This document shows, piece by piece, positions 25,803 through 34,936 of a stretch of 64,000 nucleotides of DNA. Location of the stretch: contig NZ_JANDBD010000006.1 in NCBI RefSeq assembly GCF_024320865.1, positions 124,001-188,000 of the forward strand, read 5' to 3'. This DNA is from Mycolicibacterium arenosum. Its GTDB lineage: Bacteria > Actinomycetota > Actinomycetes > Mycobacteriales > Mycobacteriaceae. The notes below the pieces were generated by a model. The model searched no databases. It was given only the letters and a program-made list of their open reading frames with translations, and had not been told where the DNA came from. Each line of letters starts with the position of its first letter. Position 1 is the stretch's first letter. A program made the translations under genes and the position numbers.

Positions 25803-26732
25803 TCAGATCCTGCCGCCGGGGAACATCGTCTTCACGGCCGCAGTGATGTTCGCGCGGGCGGTGGCGTCATCGGTGGGGTCCAGCGAGCTGATCGCCATCA
25901 CGTAGCGGCGGTCGGGTCCGATGATGCCGGTGGACACGTGCAACTGATTGGCACCGCTCCAGCAGCAGAACCAGCCCTGCTTGACCGCGACCGGCTCGGC
26001 GTACAGGCCCTCGGGGATGCCGAACCGCTGCGGGTAACCGTCGGTTCCCGTCGGGGTGGACTGCGCGAGGTTGCCGATGATGATGTTGGCCTGTGCGGCC
26101 GGCAGGCCTCCGCCGCCGTTCAGCAGCATGTTGTAGTAGCGAACGAGATCGCTTGCGGTGCTTGTGGTTACGTCCCAGTGGCTGTTGTAGGGCGCCGTAG
26201 TACCCGCCAAGCCGTACCGTGCCTTGATGCGGGCGATGACGGCGTTCCCGCCGCTTCGGTCCCAGAAGTTCTGGGCCGCGCTGTCGTCGGAGGAACGCAG
26301 CATGACGTCCAGCGACTGGCGGTCGGCGGCGGAGAGTTTCGTCTTGCCCTCCGACTCCTGCAGCAGCAGGTCGTCGGCGATGAACAGCTTGACCACGGAC
26401 GCGATGGGGAAGGACCTGTTGTCCCCGTTGGACGCGATCTGGCCGGTGGTGCGATCCATCACCACGGTCTCGATGTCAGCCCCGGAGTCGCCCGCGGTGG
26501 CGGTGGCCTGCCGGATCCGGGCGTCGAGTCCGTCGAACGGTGCCGCCGACCGGCCGGGCGGGGCTTCGGGCGGCGCGGGAAGCGGGGCCTGCGGTGCGAC
26601 GATCGTCGCCTGCGGGGGCGCCTCGGCACTGGGTGGCGCGCCCCAGACCTGTGCCTCACACCCGTTGAGGAGCAGCGCGACACCGACGATCGCCGTACTC
26701 GTCATCGCCCATTGCGGCAGCCGCCGACGCAT
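25803..26732 (-). CDS. Beta-lactamase-like serine hydrolase lipoprotein
   Basis: 309 residues. The signal peptide has a lipobox-like LLNGC (Cys25), then a Pro/Ala linker to about residue 62. The domain is class A beta-lactamase / penicillin-interacting-like: S112-x-x-K115 in PIASVVKLF and SDD at 148-150 (normally SDN). KQG at 251-253 stands where KTG is expected, followed by an unusual WFCCW. The changes argue against an efficient beta-lactamase; a cell-wall peptidase-like or binding role is possible. Monocistronic. Confidence 0.78.
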   Translation of the reverse strand: MRRRLPQWAMTSTAIVGVALLLNGCEAQVWGAPPSAEAPPQATIVAPQAPLPAPPEAPPGRSAAPFDGLDARIRQATATAGDSGADIETVVMDRTTGQIASNGDNRSFPIASVVKLFIADDLLLQESEGKTKLSAADRQSLDVMLRSSDDSAAQNFWDRSGGNAVIARIKARYGLAGTTAPYNSHWDVTTSTASDLVRYYNMLLNGGGGLPAAQANIIIGNLAQSTPTGTDGYPQRFGIPEGLYAEPVAVKQGWFCCWSGANQLHVSTGIIGPDRRYVMAISSLDPTDDATARANITAAVKTMFPGGRI

Positions 26733-26846
26733 AACTCTCCTAGCGCAGAATCGGAAGAGGGCGGGGTCAACGCTGGACCCGCCGGTTGCCCCAGCCTAAT
26801 CGCCCGGCTCGGACGGTGTGAGGGACGCAATGCGTCGGCGCAGCGG

Positions 26847-27569
26847 CTACGTGCTGTCGTTTCCCTCCGCGACCACGCGCTCAGCGACCTGCGCGAGCTT
26901 GACGTTGGCATCCTGCGACAGTCGCCGGAGCAGTTCGAACGCGGCGACCGCGTCGATGTTGAACCGCTCCATCAGCATGCCCTTCGCCTGTCCGATGACA
27001 TCGCGACTGGACAGCGCGGTGCGGAACTGCTGCTCGCGCCTCACCGAGTTCCACGCGACCGTCGTGTGAGCCGCGTAGATCAAGCCCATCTCCACTGCGT
27101 CCGAAGCGAAGGCGTTGGGGGCCTCGGCGTAGAAGTTCAACGCCGCCAGACTCCGGCCCTCGGTGTGGAGCTGAAAGGACGCGATCGCTCGTACCGGCGT
27201 CCGTTCGAGGACCGCCGTTCGGTACTGCGGCCACCGATCGTCGGATTCCAGGTCGTTCACCAGGATGGTGTGGTTCTCCCAGGCGGCCGACAGGCACGGC
27301 CCCTCGGTCACCTGGCTCTGGATCTCGTCGAGCACTATCGCGTAATCGTGCGTGGCCGCGACCGAGGTGATCTTGCCTGCGTCGTCGACCAGCGTGATAC
27401 CCGCGTACTGAGAGCCCGGTACCGACGAGGCCGCCGAGTGGATCAGTTCGCGAAGCGCGTCCTCGGGCTGAACGCCGTCGCGCTGCAGGCTGACCAGCTG
27501 TTCGAGCGCTTCGTGCAGGCGTCCTCCGCCAGGTGGGTCGCTGTGGTCTCCCTCTTCCACGTTCCACAT
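26847..27569 (-). CDS. GAF and ANTAR domain transcription antiterminator
   Basis: 240-residue signalling protein. The GAF domain (about 20-170) includes YAGITLVDDAGKITSVAATH and AIASFQLHTEGRSLAALNFY. The ANTAR domain (about 185-235) includes RDVIGQAKGMLMERFNID and LLRRLSQDANVKLA. ANTAR proteins bind paired RNA hairpins to allow read-through; in mycobacteria they often respond to metabolic or redox state. ATG 27569 is chosen over a TTG at 27596. Divergent from the flavo-Rieske gene. I could not identify its RNA target here. Confidence 0.87.
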   Translation of the reverse strand: MWNVEEGDHSDPPGGGRLHEALEQLVSLQRDGVQPEDALRELIHSAASSVPGSQYAGITLVDDAGKITSVAATHDYAIVLDEIQSQVTEGPCLSAAWENHTILVNDLESDDRWPQYRTAVLERTPVRAIASFQLHTEGRSLAALNFYAEAPNAFASDAVEMGLIYAAHTTVAWNSVRREQQFRTALSSRDVIGQAKGMLMERFNIDAVAAFELLRRLSQDANVKLAQVAERVVAEGNDST

Positions 27570-27705
27570 TTTGATACGTCGCCGACGGATCGGCAACCAC
27601 GTGACGCCGCGGTCAGCGAGGCGTCAGCAGGTGCCTGGAGCGGCGTGGGAGGCCGGCCGGTGGCGGCGTTCGTTTTGCCGGATCGTGCGAGGGTATCGCC
27701 GCGAA

Positions 27706-29208
27706 ATGACCTCACTGTGGCTAGCCGACAGGGCTCGAACCCCGACTTCTCGACATTCCATCAGCGGCGAACCGTCGGCGGACGTCGTGGTGGTCGGCGC
27801 CGGTATCACCGGATTGATCGCGGCCGTGTTGCTGGCCCGAGCGGGGAAGGACGTTCTAGTCCTGGAGTCGCGCTTCGTCGGAGCGGGGGCCACGGGCAAC
27901 ACCACCGCCAAGCTGAGTCTGCTGCAGGGCAGCAAGTTGTCCAAGGTGGGCGGCAAACACGGGCCCGATCTCACCGCGAAGTATCTCGAGGGCAACCGCG
28001 AGGGGCAGGCGTGGGTGTTGCGTCATTGCGAGAGTCGTGGCATCGACGTGCAACGCGAGGACGCGTTCACCTATGCGCAGTCGGCTGACGGGGTCGAGAC
28101 GGCGCGGCGCGAGTTCGACGCGGCCAGGTCGGCGGGCCTCGGCGTCGACTGGGTCGACGAGGCGGACGTCCCCTTCCCGTTCAGCGGCGGAGTGCGGTTG
28201 CGCGACCAAGCTCAACTGGACCCGATGGCACTGCTGGACAGCCTGGTCGTCGAACTCCTGGAACACGGCGGACGGATCTGGGAGGACTCGCGCGTCCAGC
28301 GCGTTTCGCGTCTCGGCAGGGTGCTGCGCTTGCGAGTCCGAGGCGCCGACACCGACGAGATCACGGTTCGGACAACGCAACTCGTGCTTGCGACGGGTGT
28401 TCCGATTCTCGACCGCGGCGGATTCTTCGCGCGGGTCGAAGCGCAGCGGTCGTACTGCATGGCCTTCGACGTGCCGGGCGATGTCACGCGGGGGATGTAC
28501 ATCTCGACCGACTCGCCAACCCGATCGGTGCGCTATGCGCCGACCGACCACGGTGACGTGCTGATCGTCGGGGGCGCGGGTCACCCGGTGGGTCGGGAGA
28601 AGAGTCCGGCCGCGGCGGTCGAAGAACTCGCGAAGTGGGCGACGTTGCACTATCCCGGCGCGACTCGAACGCACTACTGGTCGGCGCAGGACTACTCACC
28701 CGCCGATGGACTGCCCTACGTGGGTCCGATCCTTCCCGGCTTCGACAGCATCTGCGTCGCAACCGGTTTCGACAAGTGGGGGATGTCGAACGGGCCCGCT
28801 GCCGCGCTGGCGTTGAGCAGTCGCATCCTCGGCGGACGGATGGACTGGGCCGACGCCTTCGCCAGTTGGAGCCCGCACGAGCTCTCCGGCCTGGCCACGG
28901 CGGCGCATGCGAATCTCGAGGTCGGCTTCAACCTCGCGAAGGGATGGGTGACTCCGGTGGCCGCGTCGTCCGACCCCGCTCCCGAAGGCTGCGGTGTGGT
29001 CAGCGGGCCGCCCTGGCATCTCCAGGCCAGGAGCACCGTCGGCGGCGTGGAGCATGTGGTGTCACCGGTGTGCCCGCACCTGGGCGGCATCGTCAACTGG
29101 AACGACGCCGACGACGCGTGGGAGTGCCCACTTCACGGCTCGAGGTTCGCGCCCGACGGCACTCTCCTCGAGGGGCCCGCCACCCGGGATCTGACCCGCT
29201 CGGTCTGA
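27706..29208 (+). CDS. FAD-dependent oxidoreductase with C-terminal Rieske domain (YhfW-like)
   Basis: 500 residues. An N-terminal D-amino-acid-oxidase-type FAD domain has VVVGAGITGLIAAVLLARAG near residue 26 and a late GLPYVGPILPGFDSICVATG. A C-terminal Rieske domain (about 415-500) has CPHLGG and CPLHGSRF, the Cys-x-His pairs that bind [2Fe-2S]. The architecture matches Bacillus YhfW-type proteins, whose substrate is not established. Its last 76 bases overlap the 3' end of the convergent qsuB gene, in a different frame on the other strand. Confidence 0.86.
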   Translation: MTSLWLADRARTPTSRHSISGEPSADVVVVGAGITGLIAAVLLARAGKDVLVLESRFVGAGATGNTTAKLSLLQGSKLSKVGGKHGPDLTAKYLEGNREGQAWVLRHCESRGIDVQREDAFTYAQSADGVETARREFDAARSAGLGVDWVDEADVPFPFSGGVRLRDQAQLDPMALLDSLVVELLEHGGRIWEDSRVQRVSRLGRVLRLRVRGADTDEITVRTTQLVLATGVPILDRGGFFARVEAQRSYCMAFDVPGDVTRGMYISTDSPTRSVRYAPTDHGDVLIVGGAGHPVGREKSPAAAVEELAKWATLHYPGATRTHYWSAQDYSPADGLPYVGPILPGFDSICVATGFDKWGMSNGPAAALALSSRILGGRMDWADAFASWSPHELSGLATAAHANLEVGFNLAKGWVTPVAASSDPAPEGCGVVSGPPWHLQARSTVGGVEHVVSPVCPHLGGIVNWNDADDAWECPLHGSRFAPDGTLLEGPATRDLTRSV

Positions 29209-31007
29209 CGCTGGCGCTGGGCGGCCAGTCGAATCGGCGCGTTGTCCGTACCGTAACCGTCGTAATGACCTCGGCGCTCGACGAATTCGAAGAACACCGA
29301 ACCCACGGTCCGGGTGTAGAAGTGTACGAACTCGCCCTCGGGGCTCCTGTCGTACAGGAGGTTGAACTCGCGCAGTTCCGCCACCGTGTCCGCGTCCACC
29401 CCGAAGCGGCCCGCCACGTAGTCGTAGTAGTTGTCCGGCACCGGTAGGAAGTCGAGGCCGCGCGCACGTGCGGCGCGCGCCAGGGCGACGACGTCGCGGC
29501 ACGCGAAGGCGATGTGCTGCGGTACGGACGAGCCGTCGAGAACGTGTGGAGCGACGTTGAGCGGCAACCGAATCGAACCGTCGGCGGTGCGCATGACCTG
29601 GCTGCGCACCAGCCCGGTGGGACCCGGAACCTCGGCGGGCGCGTCGGCGCTGAGGCCGAACACGCTGGTGAGGAACAGCACCGCCTCGTCGGCCGTCTGC
29701 CACGGCTGCAGCAGATTGACGTGGTCGATGCCGCGGACCGGCGACGCTGCCGCGGGCATGCCGTTGTGGAACTCGGCGATCCACCCTGGCGGCTGACCTC
29801 CCGTGGCGGTCACCCAGTACATCTCGGTCCCGTCAGGGGCCACCACGCCCGAGAGTTCCTGTTCGTCTGCGTAGGTGCGACGGTAGGCGATCGGAGCCAT
29901 CAGGTCCGCCGCACGGTGAGAGGTCGCTGCGGCGTCGGGCACCGAGAAGCCGATCGCCGACACGTGAGGGCGCAGATCGCGAGCCTGCTGCTCGTTGAGG
30001 ACGACCCGCGCGTCACCCGCCACCCACAGCGTCACCGGCTTCGTGCGGTGCCGTCCGCTGGGCGTGAAGCCGAGTTGCTCGAGCAGGATCTCGATGTCGC
30101 TGGTGTCCTCGGCCTTGAGCTCGACGAAGTCGAAACCGTTGGGCGGCTTGGCCTCCGCCACCGCATGCAGTCGGCCGCGGGCGAGTTCCGGTTGCAGCGC
30201 GGCGACCTTGTCCTGCAACCACACCAGCGAGCGCAGCGCGTGCACCGCGGTCCGGTCGGGATCGGTCTGCCGGAAGGTGTCGTTGAACACCTCGAGGGAC
30301 AGCGGACCGTCGAAGCCGGTGGCCAGCACATGGTCGACGAACCCGGCCAGGTCGAAGCTGCCCTCGCCGGGGAACAGCCGGTGATGCCGGCTCCAGGACA
30401 GCACGTCCATGGTGAGGGCCGGTGCGTCGGCGAGCTGCAGATAGAAGATCTTGTCGCCGGGAATGTCCCGGATGGCCGCGGGGTCATGGCCGCGGGACAG
30501 GACGTGGAAGCTGTCCAAGCACAGACCGACTTTCGGGTGATTCGCTCGCTCGACGATCGTCCAGGACCGGCGGTAGTCGTCGATGAACCGGCCCCAGGCC
30601 AGTGCCTCGAAGGCGACCCGGATGTCGTACGTCGCCGCCAGGTCGCCGAGCCGGCGCAACTGGTCGGCGGACACCTCGTCGGAGTCGACGGTCGCCGTCG
30701 CGACGTTGCTGCACACCAGGATGGTCCCGATGCCGAGCCGGCTGGCCGTCCTGAACGTCGCCTCCGCGCGGCGCAGGTTCTCGGCGAAGGTCTGCTCGTC
30801 GACGCCCTCGATGTCGCGCAGCGGTTGGTAGAGGTCCAGCGAGAGGCCGAGACGCTGCGCGAGGGCGCGGATCTCCTCCGGGCTGTGATCGCTGGCGATG
30901 ACGTCGGGTTCGAAGATCTCGACTCCGTCGAAACCGGCGGCGGCGCACGCGTGCAGCTTCTCGGTGAGGGCTCCACTGATCGAAACGGTGGCGATGGACG
31001 TCAACAT
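29133..31007 (-). CDS. qsuB: 3-dehydroshikimate dehydratase (QsuB/QuiC1 type), fused to HPPD-like domain
   Basis: 624 residues converting 3-dehydroshikimate to protocatechuate. The N-terminal TIM barrel (1-280) has the metal ligands expected for this family: Glu134 (AFEALAW), Asp165 (CLDSFH), Gln191 (FYLQLAD) and Glu239 (LSLEVFND). The C-terminal half (about 290-590) is a vicinal-oxygen-chelate domain like 4-hydroxyphenylpyruvate dioxygenase, which in this family is mainly structural. It is divergent from a TetR gene and the shikimate/pca genes, feeding protocatechuate into them. The stop lies inside the 3' end of the convergent flavo-Rieske gene. Confidence 0.9.
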   Translation of the reverse strand: MLTSIATVSISGALTEKLHACAAAGFDGVEIFEPDVIASDHSPEEIRALAQRLGLSLDLYQPLRDIEGVDEQTFAENLRRAEATFRTASRLGIGTILVCSNVATATVDSDEVSADQLRRLGDLAATYDIRVAFEALAWGRFIDDYRRSWTIVERANHPKVGLCLDSFHVLSRGHDPAAIRDIPGDKIFYLQLADAPALTMDVLSWSRHHRLFPGEGSFDLAGFVDHVLATGFDGPLSLEVFNDTFRQTDPDRTAVHALRSLVWLQDKVAALQPELARGRLHAVAEAKPPNGFDFVELKAEDTSDIEILLEQLGFTPSGRHRTKPVTLWVAGDARVVLNEQQARDLRPHVSAIGFSVPDAAATSHRAADLMAPIAYRRTYADEQELSGVVAPDGTEMYWVTATGGQPPGWIAEFHNGMPAAASPVRGIDHVNLLQPWQTADEAVLFLTSVFGLSADAPAEVPGPTGLVRSQVMRTADGSIRLPLNVAPHVLDGSSVPQHIAFACRDVVALARAARARGLDFLPVPDNYYDYVAGRFGVDADTVAELREFNLLYDRSPEGEFVHFYTRTVGSVFFEFVERRGHYDGYGTDNAPIRLAAQRQRQTERVRSRVAGPSRRVPSGANLEP

Positions 31008-31033
31008 GAGCGCCCCCTTTCGATCGGTAATGT

Positions 31034-31043
31034 ACCAAATGGT
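31034..31043. promoter_or_regulatory. ACCA-AA-TGGT inverted repeat in the qsuB/TetR promoter
   Basis: ACCAAATGGT lies in the 93-base gap between qsuB and the divergent TetR gene, in an AT-rich stretch (GTACCAAATGGTTAC) that looks like promoter DNA. It may be an operator or part of a core promoter; the TetR protein alongside is the likely binder. Confidence 0.45.
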
Positions 31044-31100
31044 TACTTATTCCGGAAGAGTCGCGCGGGAATCGGGCCCGTCGCCACTAAGCTCAGCGGG

Positions 31101-31742
31101 GTGACCACCCAGCCACGTCCCGACATGCAGCGCGACGCGGAGCGGACCCGCGCCGAGTTGCTCGCCGTGGCCACGGAGGTGTTCGCCGAGTCCGGTTACT
31201 CCGGCGCGCGAGTCGACGAGATCGCCGAGCGCACCCGGACCACCAAGCGGATGATCTACTACTACTTCGGCGGCAAAGAGCAGCTCTACATGGCCGTCCT
31301 CGAGAACGCCTACCGCGGGATCCGGGAGGCGGAACAGCGGCTGCAGGTCGACCACGTCGATCCGGTCGTCGCCATGCGCAGGCTGGCGGAGCTGACCTTC
31401 GACCATCACCTCGACCACCAGGCCTTCATCCGCCTGGTGTCGATCGAGAACATCCACCGCGGCGAGTACATCGGCCGACTCGACTCCCTGCGCACGCTGT
31501 CGAGACCGGCTACCTCGGTGCTCGACGAGATCCTGGCCCGCGGGCGGGAGAAGGGCGTGTTCAGGACCGACGTCGAAGCCCTGGACGTCCACATCGTGAT
31601 CAGTTCGTACTGCGTGTTCCAGGTGGCCAACCGGTACACGTTCGGCTTTCTCTTCGACGTGGACTTCACCGAACTCGGCCAGCGGGCGCACATGCGCCGG
31701 ATGATCGGCGACGTCGTCGTCGGCTGGCTCACCACCCGATAA
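31101..31742 (+). CDS. TetR family regulator of the shikimate/protocatechuate locus
   Basis: 213-residue TetR regulator. The DNA-binding domain is at about residues 15-60 (VDEIAERTRTTKRMIYYYFG), and the C-terminal part is the TetR_C_33-like type with HLDHQAFIRLVSIENIHRG. GTG 31101 is listed; the ATG at 31125 is an alternative. It sits between qsuB and the shikimate dehydrogenase gene, with inverted repeats on both sides. It therefore probably represses both transcripts until an aromatic or shikimate-type inducer binds. Confidence 0.86.
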   Translation: MTTQPRPDMQRDAERTRAELLAVATEVFAESGYSGARVDEIAERTRTTKRMIYYYFGGKEQLYMAVLENAYRGIREAEQRLQVDHVDPVVAMRRLAELTFDHHLDHQAFIRLVSIENIHRGEYIGRLDSLRTLSRPATSVLDEILARGREKGVFRTDVEALDVHIVISSYCVFQVANRYTFGFLFDVDFTELGQRAHMRRMIGDVVVGWLTTR

Positions 31743-31765
31743 GCGAACCGGCTCACACCCACCTC

Positions 31766-31819
31766 TTGACGAGACCTGGGACACAGTGCTCTACTTCTCA
31801 GGTACGTACTAGTTAGTAC
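31766..31819 (+). promoter_or_regulatory. Probable promoter and operator of the shikimate/pca operon
   Basis: TTGACG at 31766 and TCTACT at 31790 are spaced by 18 bases, a fair sigma-A-type promoter. Directly downstream, GTACTAGTTAGTAC (31806-31819) has perfect six-base arms around GT. That is a good place for a repressor to block the promoter. Predicted from sequence only. Confidence 0.55.
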
Positions 31820-31839
31820 ATTAACGAGGACGGTGGAGC

Positions 31840-32697
31840 GTGGCATCCAATCCCTATCTGGTGGGGCTGGTCGGACAGGGCGTCGGCCCGTCTCTGACGC
31901 CCGCGCTGCACATGGCGGAGGGGCGCGCCCACGGCCTCGACTACCTGTATCGCACGATCGACCTGAACGTCATCGGCGTGGCTCCCGAGCGGATCGGGGA
32001 GATCCTCGAGTGGGCCCGGGCCCTCGGCTATGACGCACTGAACGTGACGCATCCGTGCAAGCAGTTGGTGATCCCGCACCTCGACGACCTGGACGACGCC
32101 GCTGCGGCGCTGGGCGCGGTCAACACCGTGATCTTCGGGGCTGACAAGACGGTCGGCTACAACACCGACGCACCCGGCTTCGCCACGGGATTCGCCGAGG
32201 GACTGCCGGGAGCCGACGTCGCCAACGTGGTCCTGCTCGGTGCCGGGGGAGCGGGCGCCGCCGTCGGCCACGCCCTGCTGGACCTCGGTGTCGAGCACCT
32301 GGCCGTGGTCGACCTGGACGTGGACCGCGCGGCCGTGCTCGCCCACGATCTGGCCGGCAGGCATCCCAATGCACGGGTCGACGCGAGCGCGTTCGACAAG
32401 CTGTCGGTGCTGCTTCCCGGCAGCGACGGCATCGTGCACTGCACCCCGACCGGTATGGCGGACCATCCGGGCATCCCCTTCGACGCGGCCCTGCTCCATC
32501 CCGGACTGTGGGTCGCGGACATCGTCTACCGACCGCTGAACACCGCCCTGCTGGCGGCCGCCCGCACCGCGGGCTGCCGCACGCTGGACGGCGGACACAT
32601 GGCCGTGCACCAGGCCACCACCGCATTCGAACTCATCACCGGGATCACCCCGGACGCCGACCGCATGTCGCGGCACTTCCGCACGCTCGCAGGGTGA
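31840..32697 (+). CDS. qsuD: Shikimate/quinate dehydrogenase (AroE/QsuD family)
   Basis: 285-residue NAD(P)-dependent dehydrogenase. Substrate motifs are VGQGVGPSLTPALHMAEG (the family SLSP region, here SLTP) and ALNVTHPCKQLVIPHLDDLD with the catalytic Lys. The cofactor loop is GAGGAGAAVGHALLDLG, followed by VDLD, an acid that favours NAD. Placed with qsuB and pca genes, it most likely oxidises shikimate to 3-dehydroshikimate (and perhaps quinate) for growth rather than for biosynthesis. GTG 31840. The symbol follows the corynebacterial catabolic enzyme; housekeeping aroE is the alternative. Confidence 0.82.
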   Translation: MASNPYLVGLVGQGVGPSLTPALHMAEGRAHGLDYLYRTIDLNVIGVAPERIGEILEWARALGYDALNVTHPCKQLVIPHLDDLDDAAAALGAVNTVIFGADKTVGYNTDAPGFATGFAEGLPGADVANVVLLGAGGAGAAVGHALLDLGVEHLAVVDLDVDRAAVLAHDLAGRHPNARVDASAFDKLSVLLPGSDGIVHCTPTGMADHPGIPFDAALLHPGLWVADIVYRPLNTALLAAARTAGCRTLDGGHMAVHQATTAFELITGITPDADRMSRHFRTLAG

Positions 32698-32761
32698 AAT
32701 CGCGCCCCTTTACTCAACTCAACTCACAGAACGCACGTCAGAAGCACACTAGGAGGAACCC

Positions 32762-34120
32762 ATGAGCGTCATCGACAACAATCCACCCGACCGGGGGGCG
32801 GCAGCCACTCCGGCACGGACGCCGAAGAAGGCCGCGCTGGCCAGCTTCATGGGCAGCGCCGTCGAGTACTACGACTTCTTCGTCTTCGGCTTCGTTGCCG
32901 CGCTGGTCTTTCCGAAGATCTTCTTCCCCGCCGGTGACGAGACCGTAGCGCTCGCGCAGTCGTTCGCCACGCTCGGCGTCGCCTACATCGCCCGCCCGGT
33001 CGGGGCGTTCGTGATCGGACACTTCGGCGATCGGATCGGGCGCCGCAACGTGCTGATGTTCACGCTGCTCCTCATGGGCGCGTCGACCTTCGCGATCGGC
33101 TGCCTGCCGACGTACGACGCGGTCGGGGTGCTGGCCCCCGTTCTGCTGGTGACATGCCGCCTCCTGCAGGGCTTCTCGGCCGCGGGTGAGCAGGCGGGTG
33201 CGAGCTCGCTGACACTGGAGCACTCGCCGGACAACCAGCGGGCGTTCTACACCTCGTGGACGCTGACCGGCACGCAGGGCGGGCTGATCCTGGCCTCGCT
33301 CGTCGTCATCCCGATCGTGGCGCTGCCCGACGAGGCGCTGTACTCCTGGGGTTGGCGGGTGCCGTTCTGGCTCAGCGCCGTCGTCGTGGTCGTCGCCTAC
33401 TTCATCCGTCGCCGGCTCGACGAGACGCCCGAGTTCGAAGAGGCCAAGGCCACCGGCACCATCGCCCGGATGCCGCTGATGCCGCTGATGCGCAACCACT
33501 GGCGCGACGTGATCCGAGTCATCTTCTGCGCCTTCATCGCCGCGGTCTCCACGGTCTTCGCCAACCTGGCCATCGCCTACGGCAAGAAGATGGGCCTCGA
33601 AGCGGACGAGACGCTGTGGCTCGTCGTCATCGCGAACATCGTGGCCCTCGGCACCCAACCGCTGTTCGGCAAGCTCGCCGACCGCATCGGTCGCAAACCC
33701 GTGTTCATCTACGGGGCACTGTCCTCAGCTGCGCTGATGCCGCTGTACCTGCTGTCGATGACGAGCGGCAACGACGTGCTGATGTTCGCGCTGGCGATCG
33801 CCACGTTCTCCTTCGGATACGCCGCCGCCAACGCCGTCTGGCCGTCCTTCTACGGCGAGATGTTCTCCACCAGCGTGCGCTTCTCGGGCCTGGCGATCGG
33901 CACGCAACTGGGCTTCCTCGTCGCCGGCTTCGCGCCCGCCATCGTCACCGCGCTCGGTGGCGTGCCGGACGGCGGATGGGTGGTCATCAGCGTCTTCACC
34001 GCCGTCGTCTGCGTGATCGCGACACTGGCCGCGCTGACGGCGAAGGAGACGAAGGACGTGCCGACCGCAGAGCTCGGCGGCGCCTCGCCGAGGTCGCCGC
34101 GGGAACTCGTCGATCACTGA
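32762..34120 (+). CDS. MFS transporter of the metabolite:H+ symporter group, probable shikimate uptake
   Basis: 452 residues with twelve predicted membrane segments. It shows the early SFMGSAVEYYDFFVFG motif of metabolite:H+ symporters and the loop GHFGDRIGRRN. Homologues include ShiA-type shikimate carriers and dicarboxylate/betaine carriers. Its place between the shikimate dehydrogenase and pca genes makes shikimate, dehydroshikimate, quinate or protocatechuate the likely cargo. AGGAGG lies before ATG 32762. Confidence 0.85.
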   Translation: MSVIDNNPPDRGAAATPARTPKKAALASFMGSAVEYYDFFVFGFVAALVFPKIFFPAGDETVALAQSFATLGVAYIARPVGAFVIGHFGDRIGRRNVLMFTLLLMGASTFAIGCLPTYDAVGVLAPVLLVTCRLLQGFSAAGEQAGASSLTLEHSPDNQRAFYTSWTLTGTQGGLILASLVVIPIVALPDEALYSWGWRVPFWLSAVVVVVAYFIRRRLDETPEFEEAKATGTIARMPLMPLMRNHWRDVIRVIFCAFIAAVSTVFANLAIAYGKKMGLEADETLWLVVIANIVALGTQPLFGKLADRIGRKPVFIYGALSSAALMPLYLLSMTSGNDVLMFALAIATFSFGYAAANAVWPSFYGEMFSTSVRFSGLAIGTQLGFLVAGFAPAIVTALGGVPDGGWVVISVFTAVVCVIATLAALTAKETKDVPTAELGGASPRSPRELVDH

Positions 34121-34138
34121 GCGATGAAGGGGCACACC

Positions 34139-34936
34139 ATGACAGCGCCAGTCGACACCAACCCCGACGCCGCAGCCGCCAGCCAGGCGTCCGTCAGCGC
34201 CGAGATCGGTGCGATCGAATCCGCTTACCAGCGGGCGGGTGTCGAGGAGACGCAACCGCGGCTGGACTACTCGCCCTACCGCAGCAGCCTGCTGCGCCAT
34301 CCCACCAAGGACCTCGTGCACGCGGATCCCGAGGGGGTGGAACTGTGGACGCCGTGCTTCTCCGAGCGCGACGTGCATCCGCTGGAGGCCGATCTGACCA
34401 TCCAGCACGGTGGAGCGCCGATCGGGGAGCGGATGGTGGTGACCGGTCGCATCGTCGACGGCAACGGGCGGCCGGTGCGGCGTCAACTCGTCGAGATCTG
34501 GCAGGCCAACGCGGGTGGGCGCTACGTTCACAAGCGCGACCAGCACCCGTCGCCCATCGACCCCAACTTCACCGGGGTCGGCCGGTGCCTGACCGACGAC
34601 GACGGGCTCTACCGCTTCACCACCATCAAGCCCGGCCCGTACCCGTGGAAGAACCACCACAACGCGTGGCGTCCCGCGCACATCCACTTCTCGCTGTTCG
34701 GAACCGAATTCACGCAGCGAATGGTCACGCAGATGTACTTCCCCGGTGATCCGCTGTTCGCCCTGGACCCGATCTACCAGGCGATCACCGATCAGAAGGC
34801 GCGGGACCGGCTCGTCGCCACCTACGACCACGACGTCACCACGCACGAGTGGGCCACCGGATACCGATGGGACATCGTGCTGACGGGCGCGGCGCGTACC
34901 CCGACCGAGTCCGACGATCACGGAGCGCACCACTGA
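34139..34936 (+). CDS. pcaH: Protocatechuate 3,4-dioxygenase beta subunit
   Basis: 265-residue iron(III) dioxygenase subunit that holds the active site and cleaves protocatechuate between the hydroxyls to 3-carboxy-cis,cis-muconate. The iron ligands are the tyrosines in GLYRF and PGPYPW and the two histidines of RPAHIHFSL. The EIWQANAGGRYVHKRDQH segment is typical of the beta chain. ATG 34139 follows AAGGGG; the ATG at 34124 lacks a ribosome site. The stop overlaps pcaG by one base. Confidence 0.95.
   Translation: MTAPVDTNPDAAAASQASVSAEIGAIESAYQRAGVEETQPRLDYSPYRSSLLRHPTKDLVHADPEGVELWTPCFSERDVHPLEADLTIQHGGAPIGERMVVTGRIVDGNGRPVRRQLVEIWQANAGGRYVHKRDQHPSPIDPNFTGVGRCLTDDDGLYRFTTIKPGPYPWKNHHNAWRPAHIHFSLFGTEFTQRMVTQMYFPGDPLFALDPIYQAITDQKARDRLVATYDHDVTTHEWATGYRWDIVLTGAARTPTESDDHGAHH

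Noticed and set aside
29514..31100. Long upstream extension of the TetR gene at 31.1 kb
   Set aside because: The extension runs antisense through qsuB. The helix-turn-helix begins after GTG 31101, so the upstream part is a shadow.
31743..31839. Possible RNA gene or riboswitch before the shikimate operon
   Set aside because: The stretch is only 97 bases and is explained by a promoter plus one inverted repeat; no conserved riboswitch pattern is visible.
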